NCBI GenBank assembly: GCA_050013235.1
Contig: JBEKFQ010000014.1
Span: 3,576-67,575 of the forward strand
DNA: 64,000 nucleotides
Reading direction: 5' to 3'
Source of the DNA: RH-AL1 sp050013235
Lineage (GTDB): Bacteria; Pseudomonadota; Alphaproteobacteria; Rhizobiales; Beijerinckiaceae
Below are positions 43,980 to 53,129 of the stretch, piece by piece (the first letter of the stretch is position 1; each line of letters opens with the position of its first letter). Below the pieces are notes generated by a model. The model was not told the DNA's origin and did not search any database. It was given only the letters and a program-made list of their open reading frames with translations. The position numbers and the translations under genes are program-made.

Positions 43980-44920
43980 TGGACGGCGGCCCCTTCAGCG
44001 CGCTCCGCCGCGCGATGCCGGACCTGCGGGGGACGCTCGAAACCGGCGTCCCGCTGGCACCTCTGTCTTGGTTCAAGACGGGCGGCCCGGCGCAAATGCT
44101 GTTTTCGCCGGCGGACGAAGCGGATCTCGCTTATTTTCTTAGGAAGCTCGATCCAGCCATTCCCGTTCTCACCATCGGCTTGGGATCGAATCTCTTGATT
44201 CGCGACGGCGGTGTGGATGGCGTGGTGATCCAGCTCGGCAAGCCCTTCGCCGGGCAAGCCATCGAGGGGCTGGAAATTACGGCTGGGGCGGCCGTGCCGG
44301 ATGTGAAGCTCGCCTCGAGCGCGGCGCAAGCGGGACTCTCCGGCTTTTCGTTTCTGCGCGGCATTCCCGGCTCGATCGGCGGCGCCTTGCGGATGAATGC
44401 CGGAGCCTATGGCGCGGAGATCAGGGATATTTTGGTCTCCGCGCGGGGCGTTGGCCGCGACGGCACGGTCCACACGTTCGCGGCGCGGGACATGGATTTC
44501 ACCTACCGCCATTGCGGTTTGCCGGAAGATATCGTCTTCACCAGCGCCGTGTTCCGCGGAACGCCCGGCGACCCCGAAGCGATCCGCGCGGAGATGGCCG
44601 GGATTACCCAAGCACGCGGCGCGACCCAACCGGTCAATCAACGCACCGGCGGCTCGACGTTCAAGAATCCAGCGGGCGAAAAGGCCTGGGCGCTGATCGA
44701 CCAAGCGGGCTGCCGGGGCTTGATCCATGGCGGAGCGCAGGTCTCTGAATTGCATACGAATTTTCTGATCAACCGGGGGAGCGCGACAGCCGCGGATCTC
44801 GAAGACCTCGGCGAAATCGTGCGCGCGCGGGTTTTCGAACGCTCCGGCGTTATGCTCGAATGGGAAATCGCCAGGGTGGGACGACGTATTTTCCTTAGCA
44901 ACTCACCAACGGACAAATAA
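43979..44920 (+). CDS. murB: UDP-N-acetylenolpyruvoylglucosamine reductase MurB
   Basis: A 313-residue flavoenzyme making UDP-MurNAc with NADPH. Motifs: SWFKTGGPAQMLFSPADEAD, IGLGSNLLIRDGG, FLRGIPGSIGGALRMNAGAYG, GGSTFKNPAG and the substrate-binding end AGCRGLIHGGAQVSELHTNF. It looks like the shorter (type II-like) MurB of many alphaproteobacteria. Starts inside the murC stop. Confidence 0.96.
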   Translation: MDGGPFSALRRAMPDLRGTLETGVPLAPLSWFKTGGPAQMLFSPADEADLAYFLRKLDPAIPVLTIGLGSNLLIRDGGVDGVVIQLGKPFAGQAIEGLEITAGAAVPDVKLASSAAQAGLSGFSFLRGIPGSIGGALRMNAGAYGAEIRDILVSARGVGRDGTVHTFAARDMDFTYRHCGLPEDIVFTSAVFRGTPGDPEAIRAEMAGITQARGATQPVNQRTGGSTFKNPAGEKAWALIDQAGCRGLIHGGAQVSELHTNFLINRGSATAADLEDLGEIVRARVFERSGVMLEWEIARVGRRIFLSNSPTDK

Positions 44921-44978
44921 AACAGGACCCAGAAATACTGCTGCAACTCCAGTCACCGACGCCCGAACCGTGGGTAGT

Positions 44979-45057
44979 CGTCATTGCGAGCGCAGCGAAG
45001 CAATCCATCGTGGTTCAGGGGGGCGAGATGGATTGCTTCGCTTCGCTCGCAATGACG
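44979..45057. repeat. 31-bp inverted repeat between murB and ddl
   Basis: Arms 44979-45009 and 45027-45057 (outer sequence CGTCATTGCGAGCG) are reverse complements with one mismatch, around 17 bases. This CGTCATTGCGAG type of palindrome is widespread in Rhizobiales genomes. It lies within the cluster, so it would be transcribed as a long hairpin ahead of ddl. Confidence 0.75.
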
Positions 45058-45098
45058 GGAGAAACGCCAGCCAACGCGTATAGGGGAACAAAAGCAAA

Positions 45099-46022
45099 AT
45101 GACCAAACATGTCGCCGTTCTCTTAGGCGGGCTTTCGGCCGAGCGGGAGGTTTCCCTACGCTCGGGCGAGGCCTGTGCCACGGCCCTGGAGGGGCAAGGC
45201 TTCCAGGTGACCCGCCTCGACGTCGACCACGCCATCGGCGAGACGCTGGCGCGGCTGCGGCCGGATGTGGTCTTCAACGCGCTGCATGGAAAGTATGGGG
45301 AGGACGGCATCGTCCAGGGCATTCTGGAAATGCTGCGAATTCCCTATACCCATTCCGGCGTGCTGGCCTCCGCGCTCGCGATGCAAAAAGACAAAGCCAA
45401 GGATGTGATGCGCGCCGCCGGCATTCCCGTCGCCGATGGCGTGACGCTCCACCGGTTAGAAGCCGCCAAGACCCACGCTTTGCCGCCGCCCTACGTCATC
45501 AAGCCGGTCAGCGAGGGCTCGTCGGTCGGCATTTTGATCGTGAACGAGGATCACGCCCATCCCCCGCAAGAATTAACTTCGTCCGAATGGGGGCATGGCG
45601 ACATGGTCCTGGTGGAAAAATTCGTCGCCGGACGCGAGCTCACATGTGCCGTCATCGGCGGAAAAGCTTTGGACGTCATAGAGATACAGGCGGCGGACGG
45701 GGGCTGGTACGACTACCATGCGAAATATGCGAAAGGCGGATCAATTCACGTCCTTCCGGCAAAACTTAAAGGAAATATTTACCAATATGTTCAAGACTTG
45801 GCTCTAAGGGCCCATCAGGCACTTGGCTGCCGCGGCGTGAGCCGTGCGGATTTTCGGTATGACGATCGCCCCGGAGGTACGGGCGAACTCGTCGTATTGG
45901 AGGTCAACACGCAACCCGGCATGACCGAGACGTCCCTGGTGCCCGAGCTGGCGGCCCATATTGGCCTAACATTCGGTGAGCTTGTTAGATGGATGGTGGA
46001 CGACGCCTCCTGCGATCGTTGA
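45099..46022 (+). CDS. ddl: D-alanine:D-alanine ligase
   Basis: A 307-residue ATP-grasp enzyme making the D-Ala-D-Ala that MurF uses. Motifs: VAVLLGGLSAEREVSLRSG, NALHGKYGEDGIVQGILEML, YTHSGVLASALAMQKDKAK, YVIKPVSEGSSVGI, RELTCAVIG and EVNTQPGMTETSLVPE. ATG after AGGGGAAC. Its 3' end overlaps ftsQ by 34 bases. Confidence 0.96.
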   Translation: MTKHVAVLLGGLSAEREVSLRSGEACATALEGQGFQVTRLDVDHAIGETLARLRPDVVFNALHGKYGEDGIVQGILEMLRIPYTHSGVLASALAMQKDKAKDVMRAAGIPVADGVTLHRLEAAKTHALPPPYVIKPVSEGSSVGILIVNEDHAHPPQELTSSEWGHGDMVLVEKFVAGRELTCAVIGGKALDVIEIQAADGGWYDYHAKYAKGGSIHVLPAKLKGNIYQYVQDLALRAHQALGCRGVSRADFRYDDRPGGTGELVVLEVNTQPGMTETSLVPELAAHIGLTFGELVRWMVDDASCDR

Positions 46023-46987
46023 AGGATGCTGCAAACGCCCTTGCACCACCCCCGTTTGCCCTATCGGCGGCGTCTCGCGAAACCGTTTTCACGTTAAGTC
46101 AGGCGCCGTCAAATCAGCTCCGCCAGCCTTCGCGCGCGACACGCCGGCATCCACGCAACGACTTGATTCAAAAAGCGATCGACTTCGCGCACCGGCGGCA
46201 TTCCGGCTCTATTCTGGTGCTCGCTTTGTTCGCGGCGACGGGTCTCTACGGCTTCACGCAAGGCGGCGCATATAGCGCTTTCATCCAAAGCCAAGGGACG
46301 ATCCCGGATCAGATCGCAAAAGCATCCGGGTTCGCGATCAAGGCCGTGACGATCACTGGCGCGCGCGAATTGACCGAGAATGAAATTCTGAGCCTTGCAG
46401 GCGTCAGCCCCCGCAATTCGCTGATCTTTTTGAACGTCGCGGATCTGCGCGCGCGGCTTCGGGCCGTGCCGTTCATCAAGGACGCGAGTGTCACCAAACT
46501 TTTCCCCAACCGCCTTCTGATCGAGGTGGAAGAGCGCCAACCTTATGCGCTCTGGCAGAAGGATGGCTCGATCTCGATCGTTTCGGCGGATGGCACGGTG
46601 ATCGATGACTTGCACGATGCCCGATATGAGAATCTGCCGCTCGTGACGGGGGAAGGCGCCAATGGAAAGATCGCCGAATACACCGCGTTGCTCGACGCGG
46701 CCGGCGATTTGCGGCCGAGAATCCGCGCGGGCATTTATGTCGCGGGACGGCGTTGGACCCTGAAAACCAACAGCGGCGTGGAGATTGTCCTGCCGGAGAA
46801 GGATCCGGCGCAAGCTCTGTCGCGCTTGGCTCTGGTCGAGCACGATAGCCATATTTTGGAAAAGGACATTCTCGCGATCGACTTGCGGATTCCCGGCCGG
46901 ATCGTGGCGCGCCTCACCGAGGACGCCGCGAGCGCAAGGGATGCGGCGCTGGCGAAGAAGAACAAAAGCAAAGGCGCGCAGACATGA
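45989..46987 (+). CDS. ftsQ: Cell division protein FtsQ
   Basis: A 332-residue bitopic divisome protein: cytoplasmic N-terminus of about 70 residues, membrane helix (SILVLALFAATGLYGFT), POTRA domain (FAIKAVTITGARELTENEIL to RLLIEVEERQPYALW) and the FtsQ beta domain (GEGANGKIAEYTALLDAAGD). The ATG at 45989 lies inside ddl. A long cytoplasmic start is normal for alphaproteobacterial FtsQ. Overlaps ftsA by ATGA. Confidence 0.93.
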   Translation: MDGGRRLLRSLKDAANALAPPPFALSAASRETVFTLSQAPSNQLRQPSRATRRHPRNDLIQKAIDFAHRRHSGSILVLALFAATGLYGFTQGGAYSAFIQSQGTIPDQIAKASGFAIKAVTITGARELTENEILSLAGVSPRNSLIFLNVADLRARLRAVPFIKDASVTKLFPNRLLIEVEERQPYALWQKDGSISIVSADGTVIDDLHDARYENLPLVTGEGANGKIAEYTALLDAAGDLRPRIRAGIYVAGRRWTLKTNSGVEIVLPEKDPAQALSRLALVEHDSHILEKDILAIDLRIPGRIVARLTEDAASARDAALAKKNKSKGAQT

Positions 46988-48297
46988 GCTCCGGTCCGCT
47001 GCCGCCGCGCATGCGCCCCCTCTCGGCCAAGCGAAGCGCCATTCTTTCCGTGCTCGATGTCGGCACGTCGAAGATCGTGTGCTTGATTGCGCGGCTTCAG
47101 CCGATCGAGCCCTCTGAAATGCTGCGCGGCCGGACGCACCGGTGCCGTATTCTCGGCATCGGACACCAACGCTCGCGCGGAATCAAAGGCGGCACCGTCG
47201 TCGATATGGAGGCGGCGGAAGGCGCGATCCGCCTCGCCGTGGATGCGGCGGAACGCATGGCCGGCGTCCAGGTTCAAAGCGTCATCGTGAACAATACGGG
47301 CGGGCGGCTCTCCTCCCAATTCTTCGACGCCAAAATCGCCGTCGGCGGCCACGCCGTCTCCGATAGCGAAGTGCATCGCGTGCTGGAAGCTTGCCACGCG
47401 CATGTCGTGCCGGGACGTCTTGTCCTGCATTCGCTCCCGACCGGCTTTTCGCTGGGCGGCGCCAAGAACATCCGGGATCCGCGCGGCTTGATCGGCGACG
47501 AACTCGGCGCCGCCATGCATGTCTTGAGCTGCGATTCCGGTGCCTCCAGCAATTTGATGCTGGCCGTGGAACGCTGCCATCTTTCGATCGAGGCCCTGGT
47601 CGCCACGCCTTATGCGTCCGGACTTTCCGCGCTAGTCGACGACGAAGCCGAACTCGGTACGGCGATCATCGATATCGGTGGCGGAACCACATCGACCGGG
47701 GTTTTTTCCGGTGGCAATCTGACTTTCGCGGATGCTTTCGCCGTCGGCGGCAGGCATGTCACGTCGGACCTCGCACGCGGCCTCAACATCCCTTTGGCCG
47801 ATGCCGAACGGCTCAAGACACTCCATGGGTCTTGTCTGGCCGCCGCGTCCGACGAACGCGAAACGATTGCCGTGACGCAAGTGGGAGACGACGGCGATCA
47901 CGCGACGCATTTGCCGAAATCGCAATTGACGCGAATCATCAAGCCGCGGGTCGAGGAAATTCTCGAACTCGTGCGCGACCGTTTGCAAGCGGCGGGTTTT
48001 CCCGCGCATTCCGGGCGCCGGATCGTGCTCACGGGGGGCGCCAGTCAGCTCGCCGGCCTCGCCGAGACAGCCAAACGAATCCTCTCTGGGCAAGTCCGCA
48101 TCGGACGGCCGCTCGGAATCCAAGGCCTGCCGGAATCCGCCAAAGGGCCAGCCTTTTCCGCCGCTGTCGGTCTGCTGGTCTATCCGCAAGTCAGCGGTAT
48201 CGAGCATTTCCAGCCGGTTGGGTCCAAATCTTTCCGCGAACCGGACAACGACAATTACATGGCCCGCGTCGGACGCTGGCTGAAGGATAGTTTCTGA
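46984..48297 (+). CDS. ftsA: Cell division protein FtsA
   Basis: A 437-residue actin-fold protein that tethers FtsZ to the membrane. ATP-site motifs are LDVGTSKIVCLIARL near the start and IIDIGGGTTSTGVF. The late region IVLTGGASQLAGLAETAKRI is also typical. The last residues (ARVGRWLKDSF) form the amphipathic membrane-targeting helix. Overlaps ftsQ by ATGA. A 105-base gap separates it from ftsZ. Confidence 0.96.
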   Translation: MSSGPLPPRMRPLSAKRSAILSVLDVGTSKIVCLIARLQPIEPSEMLRGRTHRCRILGIGHQRSRGIKGGTVVDMEAAEGAIRLAVDAAERMAGVQVQSVIVNNTGGRLSSQFFDAKIAVGGHAVSDSEVHRVLEACHAHVVPGRLVLHSLPTGFSLGGAKNIRDPRGLIGDELGAAMHVLSCDSGASSNLMLAVERCHLSIEALVATPYASGLSALVDDEAELGTAIIDIGGGTTSTGVFSGGNLTFADAFAVGGRHVTSDLARGLNIPLADAERLKTLHGSCLAAASDERETIAVTQVGDDGDHATHLPKSQLTRIIKPRVEEILELVRDRLQAAGFPAHSGRRIVLTGGASQLAGLAETAKRILSGQVRIGRPLGIQGLPESAKGPAFSAAVGLLVYPQVSGIEHFQPVGSKSFREPDNDNYMARVGRWLKDSF

Positions 48298-48402
48298 AAT
48301 GCCGCAGGTCGCAAAAATGGCGCGGAGGCCATTTCCAAACTTGCACGAATCACGTGAGATAAACCGGGCGCCGCGGCGCTCAAACCCGCAAGAGGCCAGA
48401 AG

Positions 48403-50172
48403 ATGACGATCAATTTGAAAGCTCCGGAATTGCGGGAATTGAAGCCCCGGATCATGGTTTGCGGCGTCGGCGGCGCCGGTGGGAATGCCGTCAATAACAT
48501 GATCGTGTCCGGGCTGATCGGGGTGGACTTCATCGTCGCCAATACCGATGCGCAGGCTCTGACGGCGTCTCGCGCCGAACGCATCATTCAAATGGGCCTG
48601 CAAGTCACGGAAGGCTTAGGCGCGGGATCGCAGCCGGAAGTCGGACGCGCGGCGGCTGAAGAAGCTCTCGAGGAAATCCGCGATCATCTGGCCGGCGCGC
48701 ATATGGTCTTCGTGACGGCCGGCATGGGCGGCGGAACCGGAACGGGCGCCGCGCCCGTCATCGCCCGCATCGCGCGGGACATGGGCATTTTGACGGTCGG
48801 CGTCGTGACGAAACCGTTTCAATTCGAAGGTCAGCGCCGCATGCGCGTGGCCGAGGCGGGTATCGCCGAATTGCACAAGGCCGTCGATACGCTGATCACC
48901 ATCCCGAACCAGAACCTGTTCCGCATCGCCAATGAAAAGACGACGTTCGCGGATGCCTTTTCGATGGCCGACCAAGTGCTCTATTCCGGCGTCGCCTGCA
49001 TCACCGATCTGATGGTGAAGGAAGGCCTCATCAATCTCGATTTCGCCGACGTGCGCGCCATCATGCGCGAAATGGGCAAGGCGATGATGGGAACGGGCGA
49101 AGCCTCTGGCGACAAGCGCGCCATCCTCGCGGCCGAAGCGGCGATCGCCAATCCGCTGCTTGACGAAGTCTCGATGAAAGGCGCGCGCGGCCTGCTCATT
49201 TCGATTACCGGCGGCAACGATCTCACACTTTATGAAGTCGATGAAGCGGCAAGCCGCATCCGCCAAGAGGTCGATGAGGACGCCAACATCATTCTGGGCG
49301 CCACTTTCGACGAATCGCTCGACGGCATCGTGCGCGTCTCCGTTGTCGCCACTGGGATCGACCAGCCTCTGGGCCAGCGCGATTTTAATTCCCCCGAAGC
49401 GCGGATTGCCGAAGCCGCCAACCGGCTTCGCGCGCAAAGCACCGCCCGCCAAGCCGAAGCACCGGCTCCCGTGACCGCGCCGCGTTACACCGCCTCCGCG
49501 CCGGAGGCTTTCGCGCCGCCGCCCGAACCGGCGCCGCAGCCGGCGCCTTTCTACGAGCAACCTGCCCCCGCCCCACAGCAGCTCTATCAACCCGCGCCTG
49601 CTCCCGTCGCCGCGCCGATGCCGGCCGGCGTGCAATTGCAGCAAGTCGCGCCACCCGCTGCCCCGGCCTATGCCGAGCCCCCGCGTCCCGCAGCCCGCGA
49701 ACCCGAACGATTCGATGCCGGTCCCTTCATTCCGCCGGCGGCGGAATCTCCGGTTCTCCGGCCCCAGCGCATGCCGCAGATCGAAGACTTGCCGGTTCCG
49801 GTCCAGAATCAAATCCGCCAACAGCACTATGGCCAGACGGAAAATCCGGCCGATGTGAAGCGGCGGACCTTGCTCGAACGGCTTGCCGCTTTCGGGATGA
49901 GCCGTCAGGATGAGATCGCAAGCGCACCCGCTGCCGAGCGCCAAGCTCCGGGGATGTCGCAACTCGGCTATCAGTCCGCGCCGCAGCTTCCAGGCTTCCG
50001 GCCCGCTCAGCCCAATGCGGTCCACTCGGAATATGCCAAGCGGCCCGCGGCCGCGGGGCCGGCCCAACGTCAGCAGCCCCTCGATCAGCATGGCCGCCCA
50101 TCCCAGCCGGCCCGGCAAAGCGAAGACGACCAGCTGGAAATCCCCGCCTTCCTGCGCCGTCAGACAAGCTGA
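48403..50172 (+). CDS. ftsZ: Cell division GTPase FtsZ
   Basis: A 589-residue tubulin-like GTPase that forms the Z ring. The GTPase and polymerisation core covers about residues 10-325: VCGVGGAGGNAVNNMI, the tubulin signature GGGTGTGAAPVIA at about 108-120, NLDFADVRAIM. A long Pro/Ala/Gln-rich linker of roughly 240 residues follows, then the conserved C-terminal peptide DQLEIPAFLRRQTS that binds FtsA and others. Long linkers are common in alphaproteobacteria. ATG after AAGAGG. The 105-base gap after ftsA may contain a promoter. Confidence 0.97.
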   Translation: MTINLKAPELRELKPRIMVCGVGGAGGNAVNNMIVSGLIGVDFIVANTDAQALTASRAERIIQMGLQVTEGLGAGSQPEVGRAAAEEALEEIRDHLAGAHMVFVTAGMGGGTGTGAAPVIARIARDMGILTVGVVTKPFQFEGQRRMRVAEAGIAELHKAVDTLITIPNQNLFRIANEKTTFADAFSMADQVLYSGVACITDLMVKEGLINLDFADVRAIMREMGKAMMGTGEASGDKRAILAAEAAIANPLLDEVSMKGARGLLISITGGNDLTLYEVDEAASRIRQEVDEDANIILGATFDESLDGIVRVSVVATGIDQPLGQRDFNSPEARIAEAANRLRAQSTARQAEAPAPVTAPRYTASAPEAFAPPPEPAPQPAPFYEQPAPAPQQLYQPAPAPVAAPMPAGVQLQQVAPPAAPAYAEPPRPAAREPERFDAGPFIPPAAESPVLRPQRMPQIEDLPVPVQNQIRQQHYGQTENPADVKRRTLLERLAAFGMSRQDEIASAPAAERQAPGMSQLGYQSAPQLPGFRPAQPNAVHSEYAKRPAAAGPAQRQQPLDQHGRPSQPARQSEDDQLEIPAFLRRQTS

Positions 50173-50189
50173 CATCCGCCCGCGAAGAC

Positions 50190-50222
50190 ACTGGAACCTA
50201 TGTTACTTCAATAGGTTCCAGT
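50190..50222 (+). terminator. Hairpin after ftsZ, probable end of the dcw transcript
   Basis: ACTGGAACCTAT (50190-50201) pairs perfectly with ATAGGTTCCAGT (50211-50222) around GTTACTTCA. It begins 18 bases past the ftsZ stop. The following bases (CTCTTGG) are only weakly T-rich, so it may slow or protect the 3' end rather than end every transcript. Confidence 0.6.
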
Positions 50223-50401
50223 CTCTTGGCGCGGATCGGCACGGGATGCGCGCGGCCGGAACATGGCCCCTCGCGATAGAACCGCCATATTATTGCCGTC
50301 TCCAGGCGCCAGCTGTGGAGTAGCGTGGCGTGGTGTTTCGCGCTATGGAATGGTTTCCGCCTCGTCAGCGCGCCCTTAGGGGCTATCGTGAGATATACCG
50401 C

Positions 50402-51298
50402 ATGTCGTCTTTGCTTCGCCTCTCTTCAGCCAAGGCTCGTTCGAGCCTGACCGTCTTGACGGCGTTTCTTACGCTCGCCGGCCCCGTCACCGCCCGCGCG
50501 GATTTTCTCGATAACCTCAACCCGATGAATTGGTTCGCGCCTGAAAAATACGTGACGAAGGTTCTCAAGGATCCACCGGCCGACCAGCTGTACGACAAGG
50601 GCCTGACTGAGCTCAAGACCCGGGATTTCGAGAACGCCGCCAAGTCCTTCTCCAAACTCGAAAAGGCCTATCCCTATTCGCAATATCAGCGAAAAGGGCT
50701 GCTGATGACGGCATTCAGCCAGTATCAGAATGGAAGTTTCGACGACGCGATCGGCTCGGCGAAACGCTACCTGACGCTGTATCCGAATTCGTCGGATTCG
50801 GCCTACATCACCTATATCGAGGGGATGAGCTATTATAATCAAATTCCCGACGTCTCCCGCGATCAGGAACGCGCCGAAAAGGCCGTGGCGGTCTTCCAAG
50901 AGCTGATTACGAAATTTCCGAAGTCCGAATATGTCGATGACGCCCGCTACAAGGTCCAAGTGGCGCGCGATCAACTTGCCGGCAAGGAGATATCGATTGG
51001 CCGCTATTATCTCATCCGGCAGCAATATACGGCGGCCATAAACAGGTTCCGAAACGTCTTGGCCAAATATCAAGACACCCGGCATTCCGAGGAAGCACTG
51101 GAACGCCTCACCGAAGCCTATCTCGCGATGGGCCTCCCGCAGGAAGCCCAAACCGCCGCCGCCGTGCTTGGCCACAATTTCCCGGACTCGCCCTGGTACA
51201 AGGAAGCTTATTCGCGCCTAAAGGGCGAGAATCTGGCGCCGAGCGAGAATCAGGGGTCCTGGATTTCCAAGACGTTCAAGAAGCTGGGCGTGGGGTAG
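50402..51298 (+). CDS. bamD: Outer membrane assembly factor BamD, without a lipobox cysteine
   Basis: A 298-residue TPR protein of the BAM complex that inserts beta-barrel proteins in the outer membrane. After a signal sequence (LTVLTAFLTLAGPVTARA) come TPR-type repeats: DQLYDKGLTELKTRDFENAA, AYPYSQYQRKGLLMTAFSQY, QYTAAINRFRNVLAKYQDTR. BamD is normally a lipoprotein cut before a cysteine. Here LAGP stands where L-A-G-C is expected, and no cysteine occurs anywhere in the protein. Start: ATG at 50402. The open frame to 50330 also lacks cysteine. It stands between ftsZ and recN. Confidence 0.9.
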   Translation: MSSLLRLSSAKARSSLTVLTAFLTLAGPVTARADFLDNLNPMNWFAPEKYVTKVLKDPPADQLYDKGLTELKTRDFENAAKSFSKLEKAYPYSQYQRKGLLMTAFSQYQNGSFDDAIGSAKRYLTLYPNSSDSAYITYIEGMSYYNQIPDVSRDQERAEKAVAVFQELITKFPKSEYVDDARYKVQVARDQLAGKEISIGRYYLIRQQYTAAINRFRNVLAKYQDTRHSEEALERLTEAYLAMGLPQEAQTAAAVLGHNFPDSPWYKEAYSRLKGENLAPSENQGSWISKTFKKLGVG

Positions 51299-51463
51299 CG
51301 GCTGTTACGGTCCGGGCGAAAAAACGGCTGCGACCGGCCCTTTCCGTAGCCCTGCTTGACGGTCCGCCGAATGTTTGGCACGCAGACGGTACGGCGCCCC
51401 ACTGGCTGAAGCGGGGCTATTCCTCTGGCCCCGGGCGGGCCTGACCAAGGGCGTGCGGCACCC

Positions 51464-53125
51464 GTGCTTGTCCAGTTGTCGATCCGCGATATCGTCCTGA
51501 TCGACCGGCTCGACCTCGATCTCGGCGAAGGCATGACCGTGCTGACGGGTGAGACCGGCGCGGGCAAATCCATCCTCCTCGACGCTTTTTCCCTTGCGCT
51601 GGGCGGGCGAGGCGACGGATCCCTGGTGCGCGAAGGCGCAGGCCAGGGCCAAGTGACCGCCGTCTTCGATCTCCCCGCCAGCCATCCCGTCAGAGACAGC
51701 GAGCTGGCGCAAGACATCGACCTTTCCGGCGATCTGATCCTGCGCCGCGTGCAAATGGCGGACGGACGCACGCGCGCCTTCGTCAACGATCAGCCCGTGA
51801 GCGTCCAGACGCTACGGGCGCTTGGCAAAACGCTCGTGGAAATTCACGGCCAGCACGACGACAGGGCCCTTGTCGAGCCAACGGTTCATCGTCAGCTCGT
51901 CGATGCCTTCGGCGGCCTCGCCATCCCTCTGCAAGCAGTCCGCTCGGCTCATGCGGCTGTGAAAGCAATCGAAGCCGAGCGCAAATCCGAGGAAATACGC
52001 GTCGCGGCGGTGCGAGCGGAGGCCGAATACCTGCGCCACGCGCACGCGGAGCTCACCAAGCTTGCGGTGCAAGAAGGCGAAGAAGCCACCCTGACCCAAA
52101 GACGGCAAGCGATGATGGCGGCCGAAAAAGTCGTCGCCGACTTGCGCGATGCGAGGGATGTTCTGGGAGGGGATGGGCCCGCCTCGGCCCTCAGCGGAAC
52201 CCTGCGGCGGCTCGACCGGCGCCAGGCCCAAGCCCCGGCGCTCATTGGCCCAAGCGTTCAAGCCCTGGACGCCGCGCTTGCCGCGCTCGACATCGCCCGC
52301 GACACTCTGGACGAAGCTTTGCGGGATGCCGAATTCGACCCCCACGAATTGGAACGGATCGAGGAGCGGCTTTTCGCGATTCGGGCCGCGGCGCGCAAAT
52401 ATGCGGTGACCGCCGACGCCCTGCCCGCGCTTGCCGAAACCCACGCGGCCACGCTCCAAGCCTTGGATGCCGATGAAGCCAAACTCGTAAGATTGGCCAT
52501 CGCATTGGTGGAGGCCAAAGCAGCTTACGATGCCGCGGCGGACAAGCTTTCCGCCGCGCGCAAAAAGGCAGCCAGCGCCCTCGACCGCGCGGTCAATGCG
52601 GAATTGCCGCCGCTAAAACTCGAACGCGCGCGGTTCATCACGCAAGTCGAACCCGAGGCGCCCGGCCCCGAGGGGATCGATGCCATCGGCTTTTGGGTGG
52701 AGACCAACCCAGGGACGCGGCCAGGACCGCTGATGAAGATCGCCTCTGGCGGCGAACTCGCGCGCTTCATGCTGGCCTTGAAAGTGGCACTCGCCAACAA
52801 GGGTTCGGCGCCGACCCTTGTGTTCGACGAGATCGATACGGGCGTCGGCGGCGCCGTGGCCGATGCCATGGGGCAGCGCCTCGCGCGGCTTGCCGCTAAG
52901 GTCCAAGTTCTCGCCGTCACCCATGCACCCCAGGTCGCCGCTCGCGCTAGCGGTCATTTCCAGATCGCCAAGGCCGCGACCGAACAGGGCCGGCGGGTCG
53001 CGACACGGGTCACCACGCTCGGCTCCGCCGCTCGTCAAGAAGAAATCGCGCGGATGCTCGCGGGCGCGACCATCACCGACGAAGCGCGGGCCGCGGCCGG
53101 CAGGCTGCTGACGGAAACGGGGTGA
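51464..53125 (+). CDS. recN: DNA repair protein RecN
   Basis: A 553-residue SMC-like ATPase for double-strand break repair. N-terminal LSIRDIVLIDRLDLDLGEGM and Walker A (GETGAGKSILLDAFSLALGG), a central coiled coil (residues about 150-370), then the C-terminal half with PGTRPGPLMKIASGGELARF (signature) and Walker B LVFDEIDTGVGG, and VLAVTHAPQVAARASGHFQI. GTG start at 51464. No ATG lies nearby in frame. pncB follows after 4 bases. Confidence 0.96.
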   Translation: MLVQLSIRDIVLIDRLDLDLGEGMTVLTGETGAGKSILLDAFSLALGGRGDGSLVREGAGQGQVTAVFDLPASHPVRDSELAQDIDLSGDLILRRVQMADGRTRAFVNDQPVSVQTLRALGKTLVEIHGQHDDRALVEPTVHRQLVDAFGGLAIPLQAVRSAHAAVKAIEAERKSEEIRVAAVRAEAEYLRHAHAELTKLAVQEGEEATLTQRRQAMMAAEKVVADLRDARDVLGGDGPASALSGTLRRLDRRQAQAPALIGPSVQALDAALAALDIARDTLDEALRDAEFDPHELERIEERLFAIRAAARKYAVTADALPALAETHAATLQALDADEAKLVRLAIALVEAKAAYDAAADKLSAARKKAASALDRAVNAELPPLKLERARFITQVEPEAPGPEGIDAIGFWVETNPGTRPGPLMKIASGGELARFMLALKVALANKGSAPTLVFDEIDTGVGGAVADAMGQRLARLAAKVQVLAVTHAPQVAARASGHFQIAKAATEQGRRVATRVTTLGSAARQEEIARMLAGATITDEARAAAGRLLTETG

Positions 53126-53129
53126 CGCA

